DNA of 64,000 nucleotides from Alphaproteobacteria bacterium UBA1301 (GTDB taxonomy: Bacteria; Pseudomonadota; Alphaproteobacteria; Micropepsales; Micropepsaceae): contig DBUB01000004.1 in assembly GCA_002307725.1 (NCBI GenBank), forward strand, positions 186,001-250,000, written 5' to 3'. A program made the translations under genes and the position numbers. The notes beneath the pieces are model-generated. The model was given only the letters and a program-made list of their open reading frames with translations, was not told the DNA's origin and ran no database searches. Positions 52,541 to 60,446 of this stretch are shown here, piece by piece; position 1 is the first letter of the stretch; every line of letters begins with the position of its first letter.

Positions 52541-53606
52541 CACCATCCTCGTCCGTGAACAAACCAATCTGGGCCGGCCTCTCCGGCGCCGGCAGGCCCA
52601 AATGGGTAAACGCATTGGCCGTCAGGATACGGCCGCGAGGCGACCGTTGCACAAAGCCTTGCTGCAACAAAAACGGCTCGATGGTTTCTTCGATGGCATC
52701 GCGCGCCTCACCCAAAGCCGCCGCGATGGTTTCGACACCGACCGGACCGCCGCCGAAATTCTCGGCGATCAGCTTCAAATAACGCCGGTCGAAAGCATCG
52801 AGACCGCGCTTGTCGACTTCCAGCCGGGTCAAGGCGGCATCGGCGATTTTGGCGTCCACCACGTTTTGGTTGGCCACGGACGCAAAATCGCGCACTCGTT
52901 TCAAGAGCCGCCCAGCGATTCGTGGCGTGCCGCGGGCCCGTCCGGCGATCTCGCGCGCCCCTTCGGTGGTGAGGTTCAGACCGAGCACCCGGGCACCGCG
53001 TTCGACGATCGAAAGGAGTTCGTCCGCGGTATAAAAATTGAGCCGCACCGGAATGCCGAAGCGGTCACGCAAAGGTGTGGTGATAAGGCCAGAGCGTGTG
53101 GTGGCGCCGACCAGCGTGAACGGAGCGAGCGTGATCTTGACCGACCGCGCCGACGGACCCTCGCCGATCACCAGATCGAGTTCGAAATCCTCCATCGCCG
53201 GATACAGGATTTCTTCCACCGCCGGATTGAGCCGGTGGATTTCGTCGATGAAAAGCACATCGCGCGGTTCGAGATTGGTGAGAATGGCGGCCAGATCACC
53301 GGCCTTGGCCAGCACCGGGCCCGACGTCGAGCGGAAGTTCACCCCCAGCTCACGCGCCACAATCTGCGCCAGCGTTGTCTTACCGAGGCCGGGCGGTCCC
53401 GAAAACAGCACATGATCGAGCGCCTCGCCGCGCGCCTTGGCGGCTTGGATGAACACCGACAAATTCTCGCGCGCCTGTGCCTGACCAGTGAATTCGGCAA
53501 GCCGTTTGGGACGCAGCGAAGATTCCAGCGCATCGTCTTCGCTCTTCTCGGGGGCGATGAAACGGTCGGGACCAGCTTTGGAGGTGGGACTTTTCGCAAC
53601 GGCCAT
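52533..53606 (-). CDS. ruvB: Holliday junction branch migration helicase RuvB
   Basis: This 357-residue AAA+ motor drives branch migration with RuvA. Walker A is FSGPPGLGKTTLAQIV and Walker B is DVLFIDEIHRLNP. The sensor region SARSVKITLAPFTLVGATTR and the C-terminal winged helix (GFVQRSPRGRILT) are standard. The ATG at 53606 is used; a GTG three codons upstream lies inside the toxin stop region. Unlike its usual setting next to ruvA, it starts 2 bases after a PIN-toxin gene. Confidence 0.96.
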   Translation of the reverse strand: MAVAKSPTSKAGPDRFIAPEKSEDDALESSLRPKRLAEFTGQAQARENLSVFIQAAKARGEALDHVLFSGPPGLGKTTLAQIVARELGVNFRSTSGPVLAKAGDLAAILTNLEPRDVLFIDEIHRLNPAVEEILYPAMEDFELDLVIGEGPSARSVKITLAPFTLVGATTRSGLITTPLRDRFGIPVRLNFYTADELLSIVERGARVLGLNLTTEGAREIAGRARGTPRIAGRLLKRVRDFASVANQNVVDAKIADAALTRLEVDKRGLDAFDRRYLKLIAENFGGGPVGVETIAAALGEARDAIEETIEPFLLQQGFVQRSPRGRILTANAFTHLGLPAPERPAQIGLFTDEDGDV

Positions 53607-53608
53607 GG

Positions 53609-54025
53609 TCAACACTCGCTATCCCACGGATTGAAAACCGACAATCCTTCGAAGGCGAAATCCTTCACGTTGCGGGTGACCAGCGTGAGGTTGCGGGTGA
53701 TCGCCGTGGCGGCGATTTGGGAGTCGATGTAGCGCGTATTGGGGTAGATGGATCGCAGCAGTGCCCACTCCATCGCTTCCGCCTCATCAAAGCCAATCGT
53801 GCGACCTTCGACCATCGACAGCAGTTCGTTCTCGTACCAAATGCCAAGCCGCGTGCGCCGTTGGCCCTGCGGTAAGCGAAAAATGCCGTATTGGATTTCG
53901 GCCAACGACAGCACACTGGCAAAACGTTGGTCGTCGGGCGTCGCCTCGAACCATGCGGCCACCGAAGGATTAAACGCAGCTTTGGAACCTTCAGACAGCA
54001 CGCAGGTATCGAGGAGATATGCCAT
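53609..54025 (-). CDS. PIN-domain toxin (VapC/FitB type)
   Basis: This 138-residue PIN ribonuclease has acidic active-site residues in LLDTCVLSE (Asp6), LAEIQYGI (Glu) and YIDSQIAATA (Asp), with the late VTRNVKDFAFEGL segment. VapC/FitB toxins cleave tRNA or other RNA and are neutralised by the adjacent antitoxin. The start codon directly follows the antitoxin stop (TAA then ATG), and the stop lies 2 bases before ruvB, so toxin and helicase can be read from one mRNA. Confidence 0.88.
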   Translation of the reverse strand: MAYLLDTCVLSEGSKAAFNPSVAAWFEATPDDQRFASVLSLAEIQYGIFRLPQGQRRTRLGIWYENELLSMVEGRTIGFDEAEAMEWALLRSIYPNTRYIDSQIAATAITRNLTLVTRNVKDFAFEGLSVFNPWDSEC

Positions 54026-54271
54026 TTATTCCTCGTCGTCGAAAATCTTGCGTGGCTCTTCGAACTTGCGCTCCGGCAACTCAAACTCCGGCACCTTGGG
54101 GCAGGCCATCAAGACTTCGAGAAACGTCTTGCGCGGCTTTACGGCTGCCGGATCGAGCTTGCGGATTTCGTAGGCCGGTGCGCCGCGATAGGTGATCACC
54201 TGCGGTCCCTTTTCGGCGGCCCGTAGCAACTCGGAAAAGCGCGCTTTGGCGTCCTGCACAGCCCAGTTCAT
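54026..54271 (-). CDS. Phd/YefM-family antitoxin
   Basis: This 81-residue antitoxin opens MNWAVQDAKARFSELLRAAE, the standard Phd/YefM fold with its N-terminal DNA-binding half. The C-terminal acidic tail (FEEPRKIFDDEE) would wrap the toxin. It is expected to repress its own promoter by binding the palindrome 13 bases upstream of its start. AGGAGC precedes the ATG. Confidence 0.88.
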   Translation of the reverse strand: MNWAVQDAKARFSELLRAAEKGPQVITYRGAPAYEIRKLDPAAVKPRKTFLEVLMACPKVPEFELPERKFEEPRKIFDDEE

Positions 54272-54283
54272 CGCATTAGCTCC

Positions 54284-54331
54284 TGACTAGTCAGACTAGT
54301 CATTCTATATTTATCGTCCCATAGCTCGCAA
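54284..54331 (-). promoter_or_regulatory. Toxin-antitoxin promoter and perfect 19-bp palindromic operator
   Basis: On the minus strand TTGCGA (54331-54326) and TATAGA (54309-54304) have 16-base spacing. They are followed at once by TGACTAGTCAGACTAGTCA (54284-54302), a palindrome perfect except for its unpaired central base. The -35 box lies in the last codons of ruvA and the -10 just past its stop. The operator covers the expected start point, where the antitoxin would repress. Confidence 0.75.
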
Positions 54332-54913
54332 GGCTTCGCGGATCAACGCGTCGAGGGCGGCGCCCTCGCCCACTACCTGGGCTGCGCGGGCCACCGATTC
54401 GGCTGCGGTGGATTGAGAATAACCGAGCTTGGTCAGAGCCATGACGGCATCGGCTTCGGGCCCGCGAGGGGCGAGAATAGGGAGTGCTTCGCCCGGATCC
54501 TGGCGCAGGATGAGGCTTGGCGCTTTGTCCTTCAGCTCGGTGACGATGCGGGTGGCGAGCTTGGGGCCGACCCCTTGCGCCTGCCCGATCATTGCCTTGT
54601 CGCCGAGCGCGATGGCGCGGCCGATGGCGCGGGGACTGAGGGCCGACAGAATGTTGAGGGCGACGCGGGCACCAACGCTCTGCACCGACTGGAGCAGCCG
54701 GAACCACTCGCGCTCTTCGCCGGAGACAAAGCCGAACAGCCGGATGGCGTCTTCGCTGACCCGCATTTCGATCAACAGCGACACCCGCTCACCCGCCGTG
54801 AGCTTGCCGAGCGTCGACGACGGACACTGCACCAGATAGCCGACACCGCCGACATCGAGGATCACATGGTCCTCGGCGACGGTATCGACAGTGCCTGTCA
54901 ATTTGCCGATCAT
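54311..54913 (-). CDS. ruvA: Holliday junction branch migration protein RuvA
   Basis: This 200-residue protein binds Holliday junctions as a tetramer and recruits RuvB. It has an N-terminal OB fold (MIGKLTGTVDTVAEDHVILD), two helix-hairpin-helix motifs (LQSVQSVGARVALNILSALS, MIGQAQGVGPKLATRIVTEL) and a C-terminal RuvB-binding domain. It lies 13 bases after ruvC, and its last codons contain the -35 box of the toxin-antitoxin promoter. Confidence 0.96.
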   Translation of the reverse strand: MIGKLTGTVDTVAEDHVILDVGGVGYLVQCPSSTLGKLTAGERVSLLIEMRVSEDAIRLFGFVSGEEREWFRLLQSVQSVGARVALNILSALSPRAIGRAIALGDKAMIGQAQGVGPKLATRIVTELKDKAPSLILRQDPGEALPILAPRGPEADAVMALTKLGYSQSTAAESVARAAQVVGEGAALDALIREALRAMGR

Positions 54914-54926
54914 GGCTTTCTTCCCA

Positions 54927-55433
54927 TTACGTCAAAGCCGCCAGAATGCGCGCCCGCGTTCCTGCCAGCGAGGCATGGGCGATAGCGGCCGCCAGCGCAT
55001 CGGCCGCATCGGCCTGCTGCACCCCGCAGGCGGGCAAAAGACGCCGAACCATCGCCTGCACCTGCTCCTTGCCGGCATGGCCGACGCCGACGACCGATTT
55101 CTTGATGTGATTGGGGGCGTATTCGGCGATGTCGAGCCCAGCTTGCGCCGCCGCCAGCAAGGCCACCGCGCGGGCGTGCCCGAGCTTGAGCGCCGCCGAC
55201 GGGTCCTTCGCCACAAAGGCCATCTCCACCGCAATCGCCTGGGGCCTGAGTTCCGCGATGATACGGCTGACCTCGGTGTGCAGCGCCAAGAGCCTGAGAC
55301 CCAGGCCTTCGGCCGGTTTGGTGACGATGACGCCATGGGCGACATGGGTCAGCTTGGTGCCGGCACTATCGATCACACCCCAGCCCATGCGGCTAAGGCC
55401 GGGATCAAGCCCCAGAATGCGGACAGTCTGCAT
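54927..55433 (-). CDS. ruvC: Crossover junction endodeoxyribonuclease RuvC
   Basis: This 168-residue RNase H-fold resolvase has catalytic acids in ILGLDPGLSRMGWG (Asp), AVEMAFVAKDPSAALKLG (Glu) and ADAADALAAAIAHA (Asp pair). Length is typical. ATG 55433 gives MQTVRILG; TTG or GTG one or two codons upstream are alternatives. No canonical alphaproteobacterial LexA box (GTTC-N7-GTTC) was found in front of it. Confidence 0.95.
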   Translation of the reverse strand: MQTVRILGLDPGLSRMGWGVIDSAGTKLTHVAHGVIVTKPAEGLGLRLLALHTEVSRIIAELRPQAIAVEMAFVAKDPSAALKLGHARAVALLAAAQAGLDIAEYAPNHIKKSVVGVGHAGKEQVQAMVRRLLPACGVQQADAADALAAAIAHASLAGTRARILAALT

Positions 55434-56156
55434 CACCAACCCGAACGAATCGCGAATACAGTTTCGCGGATCGGGGCCGCGACAGCAAACCTGCTGCGGG
55501 CGTTCGCGCGGATTTGCGCAAGATAATTGTTATGTGGACTTCGGGGGACCTTCCCCCCTCCTCGCCATCAAATCTACCAGAATCGAATTCGAAGCGTTCC
55601 AAATCGACCCGAACCCATTGTGCGGCAAATAAATTCGCCGTCGTTCCGCGTCCGTGCGAACCAAGGGCCGGGCTGGAGATCGCGTAGTTCTGACGCTGCG
55701 ACGGCAAGCCCTTTATATGCGCAAAGAGGCGGACCCGAAAAAAGACCGCCTCTTTCAAAAGCCTTGGCGCACGGCACGCTCCTGCAAGCGCAACGACGGC
55801 ACGGCGGCTTCCTCCCTCGGCTACCTGGGCAATGGCATACGGCGAACCGGCCGCGTTGCGGCACATAAGCCTGTCCATCGTTCCACGGATGCGCGGCGGC
55901 ATCCTTCACCGATATGACGTTGCACGCATAAGTCTTTGCTCGGCCGCGACCGTCGCCGCGCACCTTTGGCTGCACCACACTCCAAAACAACACGGACATG
56001 GAAATAGGAAGCGAACATTACAATTGCAAGCAGTTGCGACAACGACGACGCTGTAACGGACGAGAGGCAGATGCAGCCGTTCATCTCGATGAACGGACGT
56101 GGTGGAGGGATGCGCGCGGAGCTGCGCAATTGTGGTGGGGGGAAGGTTCGACAATT
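55434..56156. other. Non-conserved stretch upstream of ruvC
   Basis: No convincing gene is visible in this part of the ruvC-yebC gap. It is less GC-rich than the genes around it, especially around 55970-56060. It contains a clean hairpin at 56077-56096 (CCGTTCAT, loop CTCG, ATGAACGG). The ruvC promoter presumably lies near 55440-55500. Confidence 0.5.
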
Positions 56157-56184
56157 GGTGCGTTTAATTAAGTACTGTGTCCTC
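56157..56184. repeat. Left 28-bp direct repeat
   Basis: GGTGCGTTTAATTAAGTACT followed by GTGTCCTC. It matches the copy at 56843-56870 at 24 of 28 positions; all four differences are transitions. The two copies bound a segment with two small genes. AATTAAGTA-GTGTCC words of this kind recur in mobile or REP-associated DNA of other proteobacteria, from memory. Confidence 0.7.
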
Positions 56185-56207
56185 GATATTCCCTTTGGTA
56201 TTCCCCT

Positions 56208-56537
56208 TTAGGCATCGGTGTCCCCAAGTTCCCCATTTGCCATACGTATACGAAATTTAGCGCATTCTAGGTCATCGCGCGAAAATCGCTCAGGGAATTG
56301 AACAACAGCTTGTTCAATCGTCCATTTCAAGAGGTTAAGCGCGTCCATGCGCTTGAACCCACTCTGAATATCCCCACTCTGAACAAGCCTGCTTATCGCC
56401 GCAACTGTCCCGTGGCGGCCACGCATCCCAATGAATACGGTGGGGTGATAATCGTGTGCAACGGCCTGCCGGATCGATTCATCAATGAATGCCTCTAGCG
56501 CATCCTGATGGTTCTGGCATTGGGGTCCCTCTGGCAT
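56208..56537 (-). CDS. Small hypothetical protein inside the repeat-bounded segment
   Basis: This 109-residue protein begins MPEGPQCQNHQDALEAFIDE and includes GTVAAISRLVQSGDIQSGFK and an amphipathic end. The composition is protein-like, with a helical pattern, and differs from shadow frames nearby. I recognise no family. It lies between the 28-bp direct repeats and is divergent from the next small gene, with 42 bases between their starts. No strong ribosome-binding site is seen, so the start is uncertain. Confidence 0.55.
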   Translation of the reverse strand: MPEGPQCQNHQDALEAFIDESIRQAVAHDYHPTVFIGMRGRHGTVAAISRLVQSGDIQSGFKRMDALNLLKWTIEQAVVQFPERFSRDDLECAKFRIRMANGELGDTDA

Positions 56538-56579
56538 GGACTTAGTATCGCACCTTGAGACGATTCTGGGGAGGGGCTT

Positions 56580-56783
56580 GTGAGCGCATGGATTAGTCAA
56601 ATTTTCCGGGCAGGCCAAGCTGCCAAGGGCGGCGTAGTGCGGCGTTCCGTTAAATCCGTGAAGAAATACGCATCGGAAAATGAACTCAAATTGGCGGTTA
56701 AGGCACACCGCTTTCACATGGCCAGAAGCAAGGGGCAGTATGTCATTTTCTGCTATCCGCGCGCCTTCAAATGGTTTTCCTAA
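56580..56783 (+). CDS. Small conserved-looking protein inside the repeat-bounded segment
   Basis: This 67-residue protein (GTG start, GGGGAGGGG upstream) begins MSAWISQIFRAGQAAKGGVV and contains VRRSVKSVKKYASENELKLA and FHMARSKGQYVIFC. It resembles a family of very short proteins found in other alphaproteobacteria, sometimes mislabelled as phosphoribosylanthranilate isomerase; that recollection could not be checked. Function unknown. Confidence 0.6.
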   Translation: MSAWISQIFRAGQAAKGGVVRRSVKSVKKYASENELKLAVKAHRFHMARSKGQYVIFCYPRAFKWFS

Positions 56784-56842
56784 CGGCTCCTGCGGCGGTC
56801 AAACTGTAACAGTGCCGGAAGGTTTGACAACTGGCGAACTCA

Positions 56843-56870
56843 GGTGCGCTCAATTAAGTATTGTGTCCCC
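56843..56870. repeat. Right 28-bp direct repeat
   Basis: GGTGCGCTCAATTAAGTATT followed by GTGTCCCC, in the same orientation as the copy at 56157-56184. The distance between the left ends is 686 bases. Confidence 0.7.
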
Positions 56871-57009
56871 TAAATGCCCCACGAGCCACCTTCCCCGCTA
56901 TTCGAACGGCGTGCGGCTCGTAGCGCGCAACACCGCGGGGGAGGAAAGACATAGGCTTCGCGCGGACGGCCGCTTGGCACTCCGATTTTGTTGCCGGAGG
57001 CGGCGGCAG

Positions 57010-57756
57010 CTACTCGCCGAGTTTCGCCAGCAGCGCTTCCGACAGCTCGTAATTGCCGGTGACGCGTTGGACGTCGTCGCTGTCATCGAGGGTTTCGAGC
57101 AGCTTGACCAGCGTTTCGCCGACATGGTCGGGCACCAGATTGGTCGTCACCGGCCGGAAATAGATACCCGAAGTTGCCGCCTGACCGAGCTTGGCTTCCA
57201 AGGCATCGCGCACGGCGGTGAAATTTTCGGGCGAACAGAGAAACTCATGTTCCTCGTCGTCGGTATCGACCTCATCAGCGCCGACATCGAGCGCCACTTC
57301 CAGCATGTCGTCGGCGCTGCCCTTGTCGAGCGGATAGGTGAAGACGCCGTTGCGGTGGAACATGAAACCTACCGAGCCGGTTTCGCCCAGCGCCCCGCCG
57401 AATTTCGAGAAGGCGGCGCGGACGTCGGCGGCGGTGCGGGTGCGGTTGTCGGTCAGGCACTCGACGATCAGCGCGACGCCGCCCGGCCCATAACCTTCGT
57501 AGCGAATCTCGTCGTAGCTCTCGGCATCGCCGCCCTGGCCCTTCTTGATGGCGCGCTCGATCACGTCGCGGGGCACCGACTGGGCCCTGGCCGCAACGAC
57601 CGCCGTGCGCAGCCGCGCGTTGTGATCGGGGTCGGGCAAACCCGCCTTCGAAGCGACGATGATTTCGCGCGCCAGCTTGGAGAACAGCTTGGACCGCGCG
57701 GCGTTCGCCTTGGTCTTCTTGAACATCACGTTCTTGGCGTGGGAATGACCGGACAT
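57010..57756 (-). CDS. yebC: YebC/PmpR-family regulatory or translation factor
   Basis: This 248-residue protein of the YebC/TACO1 family begins MSGHSHAKNVMFKKTKANAA. It contains the conserved GYGPGGVALIVECLTDNRTR and FSKFGGALGETGSVGFMF. Members bind DNA as regulators or act on ribosomes to relieve stalling at polyproline. The start at 57756 is set by homology to the usual MAGHS opening; an upstream in-frame start at 57846 would read through the tandem repeat. In relatives yebC lies directly next to ruvC. Confidence 0.92.
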   Translation of the reverse strand: MSGHSHAKNVMFKKTKANAARSKLFSKLAREIIVASKAGLPDPDHNARLRTAVVAARAQSVPRDVIERAIKKGQGGDAESYDEIRYEGYGPGGVALIVECLTDNRTRTAADVRAAFSKFGGALGETGSVGFMFHRNGVFTYPLDKGSADDMLEVALDVGADEVDTDDEEHEFLCSPENFTAVRDALEAKLGQAATSGIYFRPVTTNLVPDHVGETLVKLLETLDDSDDVQRVTGNYELSEALLAKLGE

Positions 57757-57770
57757 GGCAGAACTCTTCT

Positions 57771-57889
57771 GGTTGGTCGCACACCTAGGAGCGGAAAACC
57801 GATCCCCACTTTTCCTGGGTGCGCTCACTCCTGGTTGGTTGTGCACCTAGGAGCGGAAAACCGGTTCCCACTTTTCCTGGGTGCGCTCA
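57771..57889. repeat. Tandem pair of GAGCG-family repeats upstream of yebC
   Basis: Two 57-base copies (57771-57827 and 57833-57889) share GGTTGGT, CACCTAGGAGCGGAAAACCG and CCCACTTTTCCTGGGTGCGC, with a 62-base period and a handful of differences. Read on the other strand they carry GAGCGC, GAAAAGTGG and CGGTTTTCC, the same words as the repeats at 11954 and 47816. They occupy the yebC promoter/leader region. Confidence 0.85.
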
Positions 57890-58013
57890 ATAGGAAAGCG
57901 ATTGGGGCGCTGAGATAGCCGGGCCGTAGTGACCGTTCAAGGGGCGCCGGGCCGCTGCGGCAGCGCAGGGGTCAGTTACGAACATTTTCCTATTACTTGG
58001 CGTCCACCGCCGA

Positions 58014-59222
58014 TTAGCGCCGCGACGGCGTCGTTTCGGACCGCACCGGAACCGGCACCGGTTCGCCGGCCACCGCAGAGAGCCCCAGGTTGGAGCACCC
58101 GGATTCGGCATTCTTCTTTGCGTCAGCCGCTTGGCGGCGCTGGTCTTTCCAGGCGGCATAAGCGAATTGCAGCGCCACCCCGATGACCACCGCCAGCGAC
58201 TGCACCATGATGTTGTTGCCGAACAGAATCCAGGTCACTGCCGTAACACTCGAGAGCAGCGCCCCGAACGAGAACACCTGGAGCGAGAAACGGCCGCATT
58301 TGAGGACCGGCTGGCACCAGCGGTTGGCAGTGAAGACTCCGTTGGCCGGCAGATAACGCCGCGCGATCAACGCCAGTGTGAAGAAACTGATCAGCCGCAA
58401 GGCTCCGAGCGCCGTCTTGTCGAGCAACTGGGTGTTGGGACGCAGCGAATGCGCCCACCAGACATAATGGCTGAGGGTGTCGCTCATCTGGATGAAGGCA
58501 ACCGGAATCGCCACCACGAAGGCCGCGCGGAGCAGCCACTTGGAATCGAGGAAGGTGAACTTGCCCTGCATCGACGGATGGCCGAATACGGCGCCGATCA
58601 CAAACAGAAACTGCCAGGCAAAGGGATTGAAGAACCACTTGTCGCCGCTGGTGGTCCAAAAGGTGAGACCGGTCATCTGCACCGCGAGCCACAGCGCCAG
58701 CGACGGCACCGCCACCAGCCAGACATTGCGGTTCAATCCCCACAACACCGCCGGAAACAGTGCCAGCAGCACGACATAGGCCGGCAGAATGTCGAGATAG
58801 CCGGGCTGGTAATGCATGGTCAGCGCCGGCAGGATGTAAGAGAGGGGTTCCTCGAAGATCCATTGGATGCGGAACATCCAGCGATAAGTCTCGTCGCCGG
58901 TCGTGTGCAGAAACACCCACACCAGCCCCAACACGGCGAAGAGCAGAAACATCTGGGCGCCGTAGACCACACTGGCGCGGCGCCAGACTTTGCGGGTGGC
59001 GGCGACAAAGCCGTCGCGAAGCATTTTGCGCCCGTAGACCAATGCGGCAACGTAACCGGAGATGAAAAAGAACACTTCCGCCGCATCGCAAAAGGCGACG
59101 CTGTGCAGGGTGAAGGCTTCGAACAGGTTCTTGGGGACGTGGTCGATGAAGATGACCAGAAGCGCTAAGCCCCTCAGGAAATCAAAGCGGTCGTCGCGCC
59201 GGGATAGGCCCCGAAACGCCAT
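58014..59222 (-). CDS. OpgC-family membrane acyltransferase-like protein
   Basis: This 402-residue protein has about ten membrane helices and matches the OpgC domain, whose founding member succinylates periplasmic glucans. The opening DDRFDFLRGLALLVIFIDHV contains the conserved RG and H typical of acyltransferase-3 relatives, and AEVFFFISGYVAALVYGRKM follows. I use the ATG at 59222, preceded by GGAGAG. No glucan synthase gene (opgG/opgH) is in the window, so the substrate is unknown. The C-terminus is a basic, non-membrane tail. Confidence 0.82.
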   Translation of the reverse strand: MAFRGLSRRDDRFDFLRGLALLVIFIDHVPKNLFEAFTLHSVAFCDAAEVFFFISGYVAALVYGRKMLRDGFVAATRKVWRRASVVYGAQMFLLFAVLGLVWVFLHTTGDETYRWMFRIQWIFEEPLSYILPALTMHYQPGYLDILPAYVVLLALFPAVLWGLNRNVWLVAVPSLALWLAVQMTGLTFWTTSGDKWFFNPFAWQFLFVIGAVFGHPSMQGKFTFLDSKWLLRAAFVVAIPVAFIQMSDTLSHYVWWAHSLRPNTQLLDKTALGALRLISFFTLALIARRYLPANGVFTANRWCQPVLKCGRFSLQVFSFGALLSSVTAVTWILFGNNIMVQSLAVVIGVALQFAYAAWKDQRRQAADAKKNAESGCSNLGLSAVAGEPVPVPVRSETTPSRR

Positions 59223-59402
59223 CTCAACTCTCCTATGCGCGCTCCCGCGAGCCACGGCTATAACCCGGCCACCAGGGCGAAACTAGGGCGAACCAAAGGC
59301 CCCAGACAATCTGACAAAACCTTCACAGGCCGCTTGGTCAACAGAGCTTTGGCGCGGAGCAAAAATCGCGCCTATGATCCGGTGCCCTCTCTGAGAAAAA
59401 CC

Positions 59403-59708
59403 ATGCCGAAACATAAATTCCGCATCACCGTCGAATCCGTCGCCGAGGCGGACGAAAATCCGGTTCATGCGCCGCTCGTCTTCACCGTCGAGAATCATGA
59501 CGACATCATCGCCCTGGTGGAACGCGCCGGCGCCAACGACGATCACGCCCGCGCCTTCCTGGTGGGGCTCAAGCTGTTCGGCGAGACCATGCTGCAGGAC
59601 CGCGACAATCCGCTTTATGCGGAAATCCAGCCCGCCTTCGGCGCCTTCATGAAAAAGCTGAAAGCGGCTCGGCGGAACGCTAACCCAGGCGCAGAGGGTG
59701 CTGGGTGA
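59403..59708 (+). CDS. DUF3861 domain protein
   Basis: This 101-residue protein begins MPKHKFRITVESVAEADENP. It carries the DUF3861 pattern (FTVENHDDIIALVERAG, FLVGLKLFGETML, FGAFMKKLKAARR). The family's function is unknown. The ATG at 59403 is preferred to an upstream in-frame start whose first 56 codons do not look like protein. It lies 105 bases before a Vat-like acetyltransferase gene on the same strand. Confidence 0.8.
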   Translation: MPKHKFRITVESVAEADENPVHAPLVFTVENHDDIIALVERAGANDDHARAFLVGLKLFGETMLQDRDNPLYAEIQPAFGAFMKKLKAARRNANPGAEGAG

Positions 59709-59813
59709 AATCGCCGACGGTCTCAAGGCGGATCTCGCCAAAATGCCGTGAGGGCATTTGAACTTTGGCGCCGGAGTGATTACGAGGGACAAACTGCGAC
59801 GCGAGAACGCCCC

Positions 59814-60446
59814 ATGCCCGGCCCCTCCCCCGACAATCCCCATCCGATGGCAGGCTTTCCGCAAGTCTGCTTCATCAAGAACACGGTCAAAAACCCGAAT
59901 ATCATCATCGGCGACTACACCTATTACGATGACCCGGAGGATTCGGAAGGGTTCGAGCGCAATGTGCTCTACCACTTCGATTTCATCGGTGACCGGCTGG
60001 TGATCGGCAAGTTCTGCGCCATCGCCCGCGGCGTGCGCTTCATCATGAACGGCGCCAATCACAAGCTCTCGGGGCTTTCCACATATCCGTTCGGCATTTT
60101 CGGGAACGGCTGGGAAGCGGCGATCCCCAAACCCGGCGAACTGCCGTTCAAGGGCGATACGGTGATCGGCAATGACGTCTGGCTCGGCTATGAGGCGCTC
60201 ATCATGCCCGGCGTGAAGATCGGCAACGGCGCCATCGTGGCGGCGCAGAGCGTGGTGACCGGCGACGTGCCGGCCTATGCGATCGCCGGCGGCAATCCGG
60301 CCAAGGTGATCAGAAAGCGCTTCGATGAGGCGACCATTGTGGCGCTGCAAACCCTCGCTTGGTGGGACTGGCCGGTGGAAAAGATCACCCGCGCCCTGCC
60401 CGCCATTGTGGGCGCGGACATCGAAGCGTTAAAGCGCTGCCGCTGA
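59814..60446 (+). CDS. Vat-like xenobiotic O-acetyltransferase (hexapeptide repeat)
   Basis: This 210-residue left-handed beta-helix acetyltransferase closely follows the streptogramin A acetyltransferase layout. It shows IIIGDYTYYDDPED, LYHFDFIGDRLVIGKFCAIA, FIMNGANHKLSG with the catalytic His, TYPFGIFGNGWE, VIGNDVWLGYEALIMPGVKI and AGGNPAKVIRKRFD, then the terminal WWDWP helix. Chromosomal relatives are frequent in environmental bacteria and need not give resistance; acceptor unknown. The ATG at 59814 is used. Confidence 0.85.
   Translation: MPGPSPDNPHPMAGFPQVCFIKNTVKNPNIIIGDYTYYDDPEDSEGFERNVLYHFDFIGDRLVIGKFCAIARGVRFIMNGANHKLSGLSTYPFGIFGNGWEAAIPKPGELPFKGDTVIGNDVWLGYEALIMPGVKIGNGAIVAAQSVVTGDVPAYAIAGGNPAKVIRKRFDEATIVALQTLAWWDWPVEKITRALPAIVGADIEALKRCR

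Noticed and set aside
55434..55520. SOS (LexA) box expected before ruvC
   Set aside because: No GTTC-N7-GTTC or GAAC-N7-GAAC pair was found; nearby GTTC and GAAC words lack a partner at the right distance.
55405..55902. Minus-strand open frame of 165 codons upstream of ruvC
   Set aside because: It overlaps the ruvC start, no ribosome-binding site or family pattern was seen, and an overlapping frame (55574-55999) is equally long. Treated as non-coding.
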